64,000 bases of DNA from Diphasiastrum complanatum (taxonomy: Eukaryota > Streptophyta > Lycopodiopsida > Lycopodiales > Lycopodiaceae), in NCBI GenBank assembly GCA_029204225.1, contig MU832615.1:1-64000 (forward strand). The letters are read 5' to 3'. Shown piece after piece: positions 47,101 to 57,955 of the stretch (position 1 is the first letter of the stretch; every line of letters begins with the position of its first letter). The notes below the pieces were generated by a model that did not search any database, was not told the origin of the DNA, and saw nothing but the letters and a program-made list of their open reading frames with translations. A program made the translations under genes and the position numbers.

Positions 47101-48090
47101 CTCATAAGACAATAAGGATGTAAAGTATTCCTTATGTCTTGTCATGTGAGATGAGGCTCCACTATCAATCCACCAAGGATCATTATCATCTATGTTGGCT
47201 AACAAACTTGAAGTCATAACAAGTGATTCACATGTGTTATGTTCTTCCTCATCTATTGTAAGATTTCCTTGCCTCTCTCCTTGCTCTCTTTTCTTCTTAT
47301 AACATTCATTTGCAAAATGACCTTTTATCCCACAATAAAAGCACTTGAACTTTGACTTATTGTTCTTAGTAGAAGAGGAAGAGGAAGAGTGATCATCATG
47401 ATCAAAGTTACCACCTTTGGACCATTTCCCTTTGCCTTTACCTTTGCCCTTGAATTTGCCTTTTGTGAAGAAAGCCTCTTCACCTCCACCTTGCAAGGAT
47501 GCACCATCAAGCTTTGATTGCAACCTATGTTCTTCAGCCAATAAGATTTCTTGCAAGTCAACCACACTTGGCAAGACTCTTTGAATGGCAAAACTTTGCA
47601 CAAGGTTAGCATGTTCATTTAGCAAACCATTCAACATAACTTGGACTATTTCACCATCTTTTATGTTCTCATCAATGCATGCTAAATCATCACTTAGGGA
47701 CTTAACTCTCAAGATAAATGCATGAGCACTTTCACCCTCTCTTTGCCTGCTAGAAAATATTTGTCTCCTTAGGGTCAATACCCTAGATGTGGACTTTGAT
47801 TCAAAGAGCTTCTTTAAGGCATTCCATGCCTCACTTGCACTTTGACACTTTCCAACTTCCTTGAGAAGTTCATTTGTAACATTCATTTTAATGATATGAA
47901 GAGCCCTTTTGGCCTTCTTATCAAACCTTTGTTGCTCTTGAAGTGTGAGAGGTCTCTCTTCAATTTCTGCAACTATGTCCATGAGTTCATTCAACTCAAG
48001 TAAGGACTCCATCCTTTCTTTCCAAGTAGAGTAGTTTGATGAACTCAACCTTTCACTAGACTCTAGCATGATCCCACCATTGGAAGCCAT
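44137..48090 (-). CDS. Gag-pol polyprotein of copy C2, intact
   Basis: 1317 residues in one frame. Gag (about 1-230) includes LLKEVGKCQSASEAWNALKK and a lysine-glycine stretch; zinc knuckle Cys250-Cys253-His258-Cys263; aspartic protease WWIDSGASSH with Asp309; GAG-pre-integrase with His442, His447, Cys476, Cys479; integrase catalytic Asp506, Asp568 and Glu604; RT from about 805 with QMD905 and YVDD at 990-993; RNase H with Asp1154/1156, Glu1195 and Asp1232. The domain order protease-integrase-RT-RNase H defines Ty1/copia. Every catalytic residue is present, there is no frameshift between gag and pol, and the length is normal for a plant copia polyprotein. The frame runs through the polypurine tract and stops inside the LTR. 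Confidence 0.96.
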   Translation of the reverse strand: MASNGGIMLESSERLSSSNYSTWKERMESLLELNELMDIVAEIEERPLTLQEQQRFDKKAKRALHIIKMNVTNELLKEVGKCQSASEAWNALKKLFESKSTSRVLTLRRQIFSSRQREGESAHAFILRVKSLSDDLACIDENIKDGEIVQVMLNGLLNEHANLVQSFAIQRVLPSVVDLQEILLAEEHRLQSKLDGASLQGGGEEAFFTKGKFKGKGKGKGKWSKGGNFDHDDHSSSSSSTKNNKSKFKCFYCGIKGHFANECYKKKREQGERQGNLTIDEEEHNTCESLVMTSSLLANIDDNDPWWIDSGASSHMTRHKEYFTSLLSYEGEGDIIYTANDGQCDIKGIGTIPISLSTNRKANLENVLYIPSITKNLLSVSQMIDKGLDVEFIGDACLISKCGSLIAQGRRHGKLFKLDACVISNHEGCMAREQLTNQEVWHKRLGHPNFKSLEVMAKKELVLGLPKSLVANNSVCEHCALSKSHRLAYSRSTSRSKEAFQLVHSDIHSSSTTSNGGAKMYATFIDDFSRYTWIYLLKSKDEVFAAFVKFKNEMENQFNTKIKCLRSDNGGEYTSNRFKDFCIAHGIKREMSSPRTPQQNGVAERKNRTLCECAKAMRLHANLAKSFWGEALACANYLCNRWTSASLDGKTPHEVLYGRRPSVKHCRIFGCTCFVNITLDDRTKEDPSSKKGVFVGYSEVSKAYKVYIPSTKKVVISRDVIFHEENVSNVVDVDVDVPTNHHDVQDVLDEDGDATPKQTSRKTQRQRAKPSRLTYDEKGKQVVDNSNFAFLTSFDEPTCVGEAIQKKEWIQAMDHEHQALIKSNTWRLVKLPKDKKAIGCKWIFKIKTNQDGSINKYKARLVAKGYAQEYGIDYDETFAPVAKMVTIRILISLATLYDWDMWQMDVTNAFLNGDLEEDIYMEQPEGYVSHDEPNHVCYLQKSLYGLKQAPRSWYAKLNSFLLSQNFVMSEYDHSLYFRLNENDITLLLIYVDDIILSGGNNLDIDEIKMALKREFEIQDLGKLHYILGIEIIRTSKSTFICQEKYVNSILKRFHMEDCKVVSTPMESNVKLTTRSNERSFKDITLYRKLIGSLIWLTITRPDLSFVVGKLSQFMQDPSEAHWKLGKRVLRYISGSRDFGILYGGTTPNLCGFSDSDFAGDQMDRKSTSAFAIYLGDGVVSWLSKKQPTISLSSTEAEYKALTTCTKEILWIKRMLLDLHLLEPEKTPIILCDNLSAQSLASNPVFHARSKHIEIAHYFVRDQVIAKEVELQHVSSKECVADIFTKPLGKDLYLMHRSNLGMCSKTMLKLASNVEEGV
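44142..44154 (-). other. Polypurine tract of copy C2
   Basis: Minus-strand GTTGAAGAGGGAG lies directly before the LTR start TGTGAAAA. It is the plus-strand primer for second-strand synthesis and is translated as part of the gag-pol C-terminus (VEEGV). Confidence 0.9.
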
Positions 48091-49250
48091 GATTCTAATG
48101 TTTCTTCAACTTTTAGGTTCTGTCCTAAAGCACTTAGCACTCACTTTTCTCTCAACAAATGATAGATAAAGAGATCTATGAAGATTTAGGACCCTAAAAC
48201 ACTTCTATCTTGAACCTAGATGGTTTCCAAGCATAGAAAGGAAGATTGAAACACATGCAACACTTTGCACACACTAAGAATGGATTACAAAATCAAACCA
48301 ACCTGAACACACTCTTGCTTAAGCTCTCAAACTTTCCAGCAAGTGACCAAATCAAGTTATGGTGTGAAGAGTTACTTGCATTCTTAGAAAATACCCAAAA
48401 CTAGGATGCCAAGATTACCTAGTAATGAACAAACTTGATCAACATATGATCAACACACTAAGATATTGATTCAACCTGTAAAACCACATGTAAACCACAC
48501 TTCTAAAAGTTTATAAACTCCAGCAAGTGATAAATACAAGATTTAGAGGTGAATGAATGAGCACACTTAGTGAATCACAAGACTAGCTTCACTATCTTGT
48601 CAAATCTTGGTGTTTAGATGTAGATCTAAGATCACTTCACATGAGAATGTTCCTCAACCTGTTAAGAACCTGAAAACACACTTGCATAATGGTTAACACC
48701 TTCCAGCAAATGCTCCAATCAAATTACATAAGGAGAGTTACTTACATGCTCAACAAAGTACACCAAAATTTATGCCAAAATTGATGACAATCTTTACAAT
48801 ATGCTCTTCACAATGGAGCTTACAATATGTTCACCCAAAAAAGGGGATCTTTCATCCAAATGGGAGCTTTGCTCAGCCTTTAGGAGAATTACAACTCACT
48901 CAAAAGAGCATTTGTCATCCACTTAAGGAGAAGTTTCATCCACTTAAGGAGAGTGTTCATCCAAGAATGGAGATTGTCAACAATAGGATTGAAAAGAACA
49001 TTGTTAGTATTGAATATGCACAAGCCTCACAATCACAAATGATTAGGTGTTATGATCTGATCCAAAATAGTTTCTTTTCAGCCTCTGATCTTCAATAGAC
49101 CTGAAATATGCTTTTGATCCACAAGTTCAACTCACAAAACAAAGGTTAGTAAGATTTGATCAACAAAGCAATGCAAAATCATGCTAGAACTTGATCAAAC
49201 ATCCAAATATCACCAAAAATGGAATACTTACTATAAATAGAAGCCAACCA
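48091..49250 (-). other. Untranslated leader of copy C2
   Basis: About 1.16 kb between primer-binding site and gag ATG. It shows imperfect tandem units of roughly 180 bp starting AACCTG at about 48301, 48474 and 48656, each followed by CCAGCAA(G/A)TG. A plus-strand frame at 48772-49098 has repeated His-Pro words (TTCATCCA, CACTTAAGGAGA) and is probably not a gene. Confidence 0.75.
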
Positions 49251-49262
49251 GCTCTGATACCA
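49251..49262 (-). other. Primer-binding site of copy C2
   Basis: The minus strand reads TGGTATCAGAGC with no gap after the LTR end; initiator-Met tRNA type. Confidence 0.93.
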
Positions 49263-49917
49263 TGTGAAAAATACAGATCCTAAGTGGATCTAAACTCCAA
49301 GATCATTGGCTTGAATGCTTGCACTCCAAACTACATAAGCTAGGAATTGGCAACACATTCTATGCTACCTAGAATGCAAAGAACTTGATCAAAAAGCATT
49401 TACCACAAATGGAAACTTCCATAAACATCAAGTGCGGCCCAAAATAGCATTATACAGTCCATAATACATCAGCCTACCACTTTTGGAAAGCAACTAAGAT
49501 CATACACAATAGCTTGAAGACAATACACACAACAATGCTCTCAATGGAGGAAGAAACAATGACAATGATCTATTGATCTCAATGAAGCATACAAAAGGTT
49601 TCTCCAACCTGTTCTCCACGACTTCCCTACTATTTATGGATGAGGAAGATGATTCTCTCTCCTCTCTCTAGAAGGTACTTGACCCTAGATATTCCCTATA
49701 TAGGAAAAATAGCTAAAAATGGCTTATATGACCAAAATACATCAAAATGGTCTCATTTTGAAGGGTATGAAGTTTGACACTTCATCATACTGAAAAAATA
49801 CAGTAAATAAAAACATTGTGGCCTGGTTCACACGTGCAAAACTCCAGAACCAAAACTATTTACAATTTTAGCCAATTTAGGCCTCAAACTAGCTAGGAAA
49901 TGTTGACAATTTTCACA
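49263..49917 (-). repeat. 5' LTR of copy C2
   Basis: 655 bp, 99.2 percent identical to the 3' LTR with no gaps. As the 5' LTR on the minus strand it should carry the element's promoter; a candidate TATATAGG lies near 43921/49697 on the plus strand (reverse on the transcript strand CCTATATA). Confidence 0.96.
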
Positions 49918-50320
49918 AATGACGATCATGCCATGCCTTGCGATGAGCTTTCTCTACTGCTAGTGCATGGAGTGCCATCAATCTGGTTTCACAAAGTTTA
50001 TGCAAAGCCTCATGTCGCAGTTGTAAAGATTTAGCATCATGCAACCGTTCTGTTGCTACTATGCCTAAAGATGGTACTAAAAATTCGATTGGCATAACCA
50101 TAATCCTATGGAAAAACTTCGCCATAAACCTCACACGATTCAACAAAGATTTTGAGAAATCTAACTGGATTAGATAACTCATTATACTTTGGCAACTCTA
50201 GACGAGGTGTTTTTCTAATAACAACTCGTGAACAACAATCGGAGGATCATGTATCTCAGGTTCAATATCTGAATTAGACATTCTTCCAAATCATTTCAAA
50301 AGAACAATGAGATTGGATCT
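49918..50320 (-). pseudogene. Gypsy integrase part, right of the insertion
   Basis: The minus strand encodes VMPIEFLVPSLGIVATERL, HDAKSLQLRHEALHKL and ALAVEKAHRKAWHDRHL, a conserved stretch of plant Ty3/gypsy integrase just before the C-terminal domain found at 43486-43230. Joined across the copia insertion, the two pieces are neighbours in one gypsy element. Upstream (50180-50320) the sequence is degenerate. Confidence 0.75.
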
Positions 50321-53254
50321 AGATTTTTCAATTAACTCCTATCTTTGATTAGATCTATAGTAGTATGAACCAGTGCTCCAAATCAATCAAGAATGAGAGC
50401 GAGTTAGCACTCTAAACAGATGCGTGATTTAAAGAAAAGAAAAAAAACATAATCCTTGTTTGGAACTAATCAAACGGAGATCTGAGGTCTGAGGTGGACG
50501 ACTTCTTTCTTGATCCAAAGCCTACAACTAGCTGCGTGCTATTTGTAATAATGCAGACTGGTAGTGCTTGCAGCTTTGCTAGCTCTTTCTGGTTCTCAGT
50601 GTTAGAGGCAAGGGTGTAGTCTATGAGCGTTAGAAGAGAGTGTGCAAGGGAGCCTCAACAATGGTCAGTATGCTTTTAGCAACAGTTGCGACCATTTCTT
50701 TGTTGACAACTCCATGATATTTGCCATACATCTTTTCATATGGGTGAGGCAACTTCAAAAGGTGTTCTGGAGATTCTCATTACGGAGACAACAATATTCT
50801 TGGCTACACATGATTGGAGAGAGAGAGGGGGGGGGGGGGGGGGAGGAGAGAGAGAGATAGAGGAGGAGGGGAGGGAAAAATTCAAATTGAGTGATAGTCT
50901 GTTTTTAGCATGGCTATATTGTGCAAAATTCTATTTATGCAAACAATCTCAGTATGCAAAATGAAACAACAAGATGTCATGGCCAAATATTGTTTTGTGT
51001 GTGGACAAGATCCCAATACATCACTACATGGAAAGATATGTTCTTATATGTTGCATTTCATTAAAAGTGTGAAAAATACCCAACCGAAATTTAATTCCTC
51101 AAAGTAAACTATAGAGAAGAACATATTGGAATGTGTCATGAATGGCAATTTTTGCCATGAAGGATGCTAATGAGATGTACAACATGTTGGGAGAAAAAAT
51201 AAATTAAGCACAGTGTATTTACTTTGTAAAAATCCTCCATACTACAATTTTGAAGTTATATGAAATGTGTAATAAGAAAACTTAAGATGTTGATTGTGCT
51301 ATTGCACATGATGAATGCAAAAGATGAGGCATTCATGCAAATTTGCCTAAGGTGGTCCATAAAAGGTGGAAGAGGATTAATGATCTCGTATCAAAGACAA
51401 CCGTGTATGAGGCAACTATGGATGAGCTGGCAAATGCCATTCCACAAAGTGCTACAAAAAAATCGTCTCTTGTAGGTTGGTTGGTTGGGACATAACCTCC
51501 ATTATAAGATCTTTTGCAGTGTGTGAAGTCAAAAAGACGTCCATCTATTGTGGAAGCATTTTTCTCTCGTTTGTTGATAGCGTTGTGTACCCAATGTACC
51601 CAACTACATGAGATGGAAATGAAACTTTGGAAATCCACACAGCTAGAAGAAAAAGAACCAATCAAAGAATGGAACAATAAAAGAGACAACAAAATCTCAT
51701 AGGCCAATGGTCAATACCTTGAACGATGTCCCAGGAGAAATTGTCCAACAAGTTTTGAGTTCCAACCCTCATCCAATCTTGGAGATAACATTGAAAGTTA
51801 AGAGAGTTTTACAAAAGTGTGAGCCAATAATGTAAAGACAGGTCAACAATAGTTGGTGAGTGATTCGAAGTTTAAAACCAACAAAAAGGTAAGTGCCAAA
51901 CAAAAGTTGATGGTAAAGACAATGTAACAAGAACATCAAAACAACAACAATGGTAGGGTGTATACATAATGGTAGCACATCGAAACAAGCCCAACACACC
52001 AACAACATTTACATAAAATCAAGTGTAAGCATGTTATCACACAATAAGGTGGTACATGCCTTGATGTATATGCGCAATAAAATGTCATTCACAATAGTAA
52101 TAAATGTTCTTGAACAAATTAGGAAAGCCTACATATGAATATGTGACCAAACTAATTAGAGTGTTTTGATATAGCCTCATACTTGAGTCCTTAACAAAGG
52201 CTTTTTTTGCAGGTTTTGCCCTTGAAATTGAACTAGAATTTGAGATGCGCATTTATTCAAGGACATTAAATATAAGCCCAATTTGAGTTATAGATACGTA
52301 CAATAAGTCTCACAAAATTTTGAAAACTATGCTCAAGATGGCTCAGACTTCCAAGAGGTCCAAGATTATCCTTAAATACCCTAAATTTAAGCCATTATTA
52401 GCCTACTTGAGCTTGATGAGCTTAGCTATCCTTTTGATATATGAGCTTGATGAGCTTAGCTATGCTTTTGATACATGACGAGCATAGGCTCTTCAACAAA
52501 ACCTTTGAAGCTTATGTATGTCTAGCATAGGTGATAATGAAAGAGTTCCTTAACAACACAGCAAATCTGTTGTAGGGCATTAGGAGACAGCATAATCATG
52601 TATGAATCCTAGCTTGCCACATTCATGTATTTGTAAAGGTCATATGGGCACTCTTTTGAAAGATCCAAAAGCTTCACTGATACTTAGTTAAGCGTATTGT
52701 AGAATGTGTGGTCAATAAGTCGGGAATCAGCAAGAGTGAATTTCAGATTTAGTACCAAATAGAGCAAGAGAATATTATAAGAATCTTACCAGTTAAACCC
52801 TGCATTTACTTTCAGTTAAGATTGTCGGTTTGGCTTTAAGTTCTTATCTTCTGCAAACAATGAACAAAAATCCCAAGCTGTAGTTATCTTCTGAATGAAG
52901 GTTCACCACACTTAGGTGCCAGCAATCCAGCTTCAAATATAACAATGCAAAGGTCTCTGCCTTCAGTGAAGAAGTATCCACATAATGAAGACAATTTCCT
53001 TGGAGACTTTCAACCAAAAAACTACAATGCATTTCAACATTTCGTGCAATACAAAATCCAACTTAGCACAAGTAATTTCAGCTCCAGAATAACCATTTTC
53101 CTCGGATGACCGAGTCAACTCTCAAGTACATTATTTCCACAGATTTGGCTTGCCCAGGGGTCTACATCAGAGCTGTCCGTAAGAAATCCTTGTTTGTGAA
53201 CGACACTAATAATTGGGAGTGTCAAACAAAATTAACGTCTCTTGATGCATCTCT
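50321..53254. other. 2.9 kb without recognisable genes
   Basis: Short frames on both strands show no family I recognise. 50800-50875 is a GA-rich tract containing 17 consecutive G at 50827-50843. 52409-52476 is a 34-bp unit (GAGCTTGATGAGCTTAGCTA start) present twice. A plus frame at about 51300-51470 (PKVVHKRWKRINDLVSKTTV) is of unknown origin. The right end should include the 3' UTR of the minus-strand RRP6-like gene. Confidence 0.4.
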
Positions 53255-56096
53255 TTAGGACATCTGAAGGCCCTCTACAACACAAGGCCACCATGCTCTG
53301 TGTTTTTTGCTTTCACCATGATTGATGTCAAACTCTTCAAGAGAAAATGCGTCTGTGAGACACGTACCATTGTCTGAATTCAGTTGCAGTTGAACCTCTT
53401 CATTAACACTTCTTTCACTGCTCTCAAGTGAAATAAACTCCTCGACCTTTGCTTCTCTTTCACTCTGTGAATTCACTGATTCCAGCGTATGTGCAAACAG
53501 AGGAATATCTTCGCAGGATCTTTTAGCTCCCAAAATAACATTAGAAGATCCACCCTCGTTTTCAGTTTCCCCATCAATATGTTCTTTTCTTGGTCCAGCA
53601 AAAGGATGAAAGAATAAGGCAACCGACGCTCTAATCTGCTCTGCTTTTAATTTTGCCTCAATCTGTAGCAGGAAATTCAGCACAAATAAGAAAAATTACA
53701 GAAAAAATTTCATGACTGACAATTATGACAAAGACACAATCAAGAGCATAAACTCGATGCTTTGTGCTTCTCAAATTTCAAAGTAATAACCACTGATCCA
53801 TCGTTAGAAATACCACTAACCAATTAGGCCTGGATAAAGCAATACTTTCTACGAGCTCAGATTTCTGAGCTCTGAGTTCACTCAACATCTACAGACAGTG
53901 AACGGTGTTCATCCATGCAAAGAATCCCTTCAGTCAAAGGAGCTGTTAATAATGAATAGACCTCCAGATATCTGAACTCATGAGATGCATCTGCTAGCAT
54001 TAATACGAGACTTTCTTACCTCATCTTTATCCTCGTAAGCATTGTTGCTATGCTGAGATCTTCCTCCAAAAACACCAAGCATTTTCCCCAGATGTCCTGA
54101 AGGCCTGCCAGATGGTCTACCCATCATGGGAATTTTCACCTCGTTGTGTGCATTCCTGGACTCCACAACTGCACTAATTGGGGCTTTGTCAGCTTTTAAA
54201 TCCGAATGTACAGCCTCTCCATTGTTCCTACACTTCAATATGGTGCTAGTTTCTCGAATAAGCATGGTAGAATTCTCACAAGAACCTGTTTCATAACTGG
54301 CACAGGCAGACAACATGGAACGACTGTTCGTAGTCAAATTTTCATCTCTTTTGGAATCTTCCCACAATAGCGGAGGGATACCTTCAATTTTTTGAGGCCT
54401 AAGAACATCATCTACATACCCTTGTTTTTCATGAAGCGAGTTTGACACAGATGACACCTCTATCTCTGTTTTATTTCTCAGTTCAGAATTTGTTGCCAAA
54501 GTAGGTTTTGAAGCCCCACTGACAACAGGGGATTGTTGTGTCCCAGCCCCAGGAACACAAGGGTCGTGAGAAAACGCTGGGGAATCTAAATGAGGCCTAT
54601 CTCTTTCAGGCTTGCGTTTGAAAAGCACTGACGTATTGGCTCGATGCACTACAGCAGGATCAGATTCAATCTTGAAGGGCACAATACTCTGCCCTATCAT
54701 GGTCTCACCTGTCTCACTAGCCACTTCATTCAACTTAAGAGAGAGAACTGGTGCTTCATTTGCTGATTCATAGCTTTTAACATCTGCATCTGGCAAACTT
54801 TTACCTTTTCCATCTTCCATAAGATCTTGAGGTGACGATGGCTTTTGTAAACTCGGATATTCAGAATTGCTGAGCCTATCATCAGAGGAGCAAACATCAT
54901 GGAACAGTGACTCTGTTGAAGTATCCATGCGTTCTTTGCATAGGGATGCTCCTTTCCTGATCTTCTCTGGCTGCATTTCATGTTGACTACTCAAGGCATG
55001 TTGTGGAACTTTAGCACCCGTGGCTTTTGCCTGCCGAATAATGTCAAGTACATAAGCGGCATGTTGTCCAATTAATGAATGTGTGCCCTTGATAGTGGCC
55101 AGCAGCTTCTGCATATTAGCTGGCATTTCTTCAGCTGACATATTCATATAAGTTAGTGAATGATCCATTTTAAGAATGGCATTACAGATGCTGAAACATT
55201 GCAAAAGTTATAATATTGAAACCAAAAACAGCTTCGTGAACATCACAGAACATACCCAAATGGAACAAGAGGTGGTTTGGTAGCACATAACCCGTGCTCT
55301 CATCCTCCTTACGGGCAATACTATCTCTCCAAGCATATAACCCCTTAAATATAATGGTAGAACAGGTGCGTCAGAGTATTTCAATTTTTTCACTGTTTTT
55401 AGAAGGCAATTCCTAGTGAAACATGGGCAGAAGTCATGAATAAAAAAAATCCTCTAAGGATGTCTAACTGAAGGCTTAAGATAAGCTAAATATGACCAGA
55501 GAAGAAAAAGAGTGTTTCAAATTAACCATGCAAACTAAAGATCACACACAGTGTCCCGGAAATACATACAGCAAAGACAGCAAGTTGAAGTGGTTGAAGC
55601 AGCCTTTGCGAGGACCTGCATTGTTGACATAATATTAGTATCCTCATGTTATCAGGGTGAATGAAAATATTTGTTTCTCAGGAAGCAAAAGGAAAATTTA
55701 ATCACATGATTTCAGCATAAGTGACATGAGCTTTTACATGCAAGCGTTTATCACTTACATGGTAGCAGACAATAGAATACACTAATGACTAGTATCAAGA
55801 TTGCAATCAGTCCATTCTCCTTGTTCACCTATAAATCCCTTAAAGAACAACCACTATCTATTTATCCAAGGAAATTGAATCACTAAAAAGATTCGTTTAA
55901 ATGTTGACTTGCAGCTGCAAAAGCAAATAAAATCCTAAACAATTCCTAAATAGAAAAACCTTTAAAGCTATTCCCCCAAGCATAAAAACTCCAAATGGCT
56001 TCAGGTTTCGTACTCGTAAAGCTGCAGGTGGGATTCTTCATCAAAGAGCTCCTTCTCATACAGCTGCATGCATATTTCTTGACTGCGTTTACAAAC
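53255..56096 (-). CDS. RRP6L: RRP6-like exosome 3'-5' exonuclease, 3' exons (partial)
   Basis: Five minus-strand exons with GT-AG borders and matching phases: 56096-56014, 55615-55570, 55343-55256, 55134-54020 and 53662-53255, giving 579 codons plus stop. The first three and the start of the fourth encode an HRDC domain: VCKRSQEICMQLYEKELFDE, LLQPLQLAVFA, GLYAWRDSIARKEDESTGYV, LPNHLLFHL, then EEMPANMQKLLATI. This is the nuclear exosome exonuclease RRP6/EXOSC10 signature. The long exon and last exon form the low-complexity plant C-terminal tail, with KLKAEQIRASVALFFHPFAG resembling the conserved C-terminal motif. The catalytic DEDD exonuclease domain lies upstream and was not found up to 64 kb, so its exons are presumably beyond a long intron. 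RRP6-like proteins trim and degrade nuclear RNA. Best guess is the RRP6L2 class. Confidence 0.85.
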
Positions 56097-56429
56097 CTGT
56101 TTACGCAGAATTTCAAAAAGTGAGCTCCCAAGTTAGTTATCATTAAACCCTAAAGACCATTGGGCATGATGTCATAGGTTTTAAGAAATGAAGCAACTTA
56201 AAAAAAAGTTTTCACCAATGTTGGTCAAGTAGGCCAGCTGTTTTCAAAAATTAGATGGAAAATTACTTAGGAGCTTAGCATAATTAGGGTAGCTTATATT
56301 CAAGATAGCTCTAAGGCTTACACTGCCCAAAGAAACGATGGAGTCAGCCCATTTGGTTAGGTGCATTTTGTCTGAGGTGCCACTGCCTAAGTAGGCCCTT
56401 CCCCATTCAGTCATTCAAGCATATTTCAC

Positions 56430-57620
56430 TTGGAGAGCTTTCAAATTCATCCCCTGGAAGACAATTTGTTGATTCTCTCTCTCTTATACTTACTTGGGAG
56501 TCCTGTTTATTGCGCCCCTTCTTGGTTTCCGCCAGGCCGCATTTGCGCACATTTCCTCTGGTCTTTCAGCATTGGTCCAGTTCGAGCGTGGTTGTACAAT
56601 GAATCATATTTTTGATCCCGCTACTAGATGCCAATTGTTTCACACACGGGTGGTTCCAGTAGTGATGTATGCCTCCGAGATTTGGTTGCCAGGACTCTCT
56701 CCGGGACTGGGCAGGCATTTCCCGCATTTAGGCCACTGTGTTGGGTCGCATGATACGTGCCAAGACAACCACCCCTCATGATATCCTATGTGCTGAGTTT
56801 GCTACTCCTCCGATCATCCTTGAGGGCTTTTTCCGCCTTATTCTTTTTTTCAGTGGATTCAAGAGATTCGTGCATCTCATCCGGATAGATACATAGTTGT
56901 TGCGGTTACTTCTTCACGTGTCCTAGCTGATTCCCATGCCAAGCTATCCTGGTACCAGCAAGCGTCTGATCTCTTAAGACATTTGGGCATCTCTATCATG
57001 GATCTTCCTCGTGGTACGCATTCATATATCCGAGGCTATTTATTCCGTCGATATATGCAGCAGACTTGGAGCTCCCTCCCACCTTCCCGCATTCAACTAA
57101 GCTATTACCAGACACACTTCCTCTCTCTGGATCCTTCTGGTTTGCCATTGTTGCCACTCTATCTCTCACAGCCCCTATCACACGGCCTGCGCTATCGTCT
57201 TGGGCAGTTGCGCATTTCCTCTCATCAGCTTGCTTGCTGATGACTCCGATGATGAGATTCCTATCGCTGTGCCACCACGGAAAAAGCCCAGATGTAGTCG
57301 GCACTCGCCTCTATCGGGGCCCACTGTACGCTCCACTCAGCGAACACTTCACACTTACTTTCGTTGATATGTACTTATTCTCCACCTGGCCCGGGTTGTG
57401 GGCATTGGTACCTTTTCTGTAGTTCTTCTGTTATACCTGGCCCGGGTTGTGGGCTTATTTCACTTCGGCTTTGTTCTACTTTCATTCGTAGCTAGTTTAT
57501 AGAATTTTACGGCCACGTCCTCCTATGGATGATGCTCCCAGTGTTGCTTGTACATATTTTCTTTTTGGTCTTATGCACCCACGGGTGCCCAAAAGACGTT
57601 AATAAAGCTTTCTTTCTTTC
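56430..57620 (+). pseudogene. LINE reverse transcriptase C-terminal remnant
   Basis: Plus-strand pieces encode YLGVLFIAPLLG-type sequence, LFHTRVVPVVMYASEIWLPG (about 56640), ILEGFF with IQEIRASHPDRYIVVAVTSS (about 56870), WYQQASDLLRHLGI and RYRLGQLRISSHQLA (about 57215), the order seen at the C-terminal end of plant non-LTR retrotransposon RTs. Stops at about 56780 and 57240 and shifts break it. The 3' end is marked by AATAAAGC followed by a (TTTC)n and CT tail at 57600-57640, the usual plant LINE terminus. It lies in what should be an intron of, or upstream of, the RRP6-like gene and in the opposite orientation. Confidence 0.65.
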
Positions 57621-57640
57621 TTTCTTTCTCTCTCTCAAGG

Positions 57641-57878
57641 TCCATGGCACATCCAGTGACACCTTCACAGCATACCATCCACCATTTCTTCCATGCTGAT
57701 GGGCATCATGATATACTATTCCAAGCTGTTGGACCCTGACTGGTGGGCCAACCATCTTTATGCATTGCATTTGCAGTTATCGTTTTTTATAGATGATTGA
57801 GCTTTAAGCTCGTATGTGCACACTTGACATGTACCTTTTCTTAGTCTTGTGTGGGTATTCTTAATAAAATCTCTCTCC

Positions 57879-57955
<77 letters not shown>

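Larger units (their letters stand above)
43487..49917 (-). mobile_element. Complete young copia element, family C (copy C2)
   Basis: 6431 bp bounded by two 655-bp LTRs (43487-44141 and 49263-49917) starting TGTG and ending CACA, flanked by a perfect 5-bp target duplication AATGA (43482-43486 and 49918-49922). Internally on the minus strand: primer-binding site (49251-49262), a leader of about 1.16 kb, one gag-pol frame (48090-44137) and a polypurine tract. The LTRs differ at five positions (43508/49284, 43717/49493, 43877/49653, 43950/49726, 44062/49838), 0.8 percent, so insertion was recent compared with every other element here. It landed in a gypsy integrase gene. All parts needed for transposition look present. 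Confidence 0.97.

Noticed and set aside
48772-49098. A 108-codon His/Pro-rich plus frame in the leader of the young element
   Set aside because: It is antisense to the element and consists of repeated leader words; no family resemblance.
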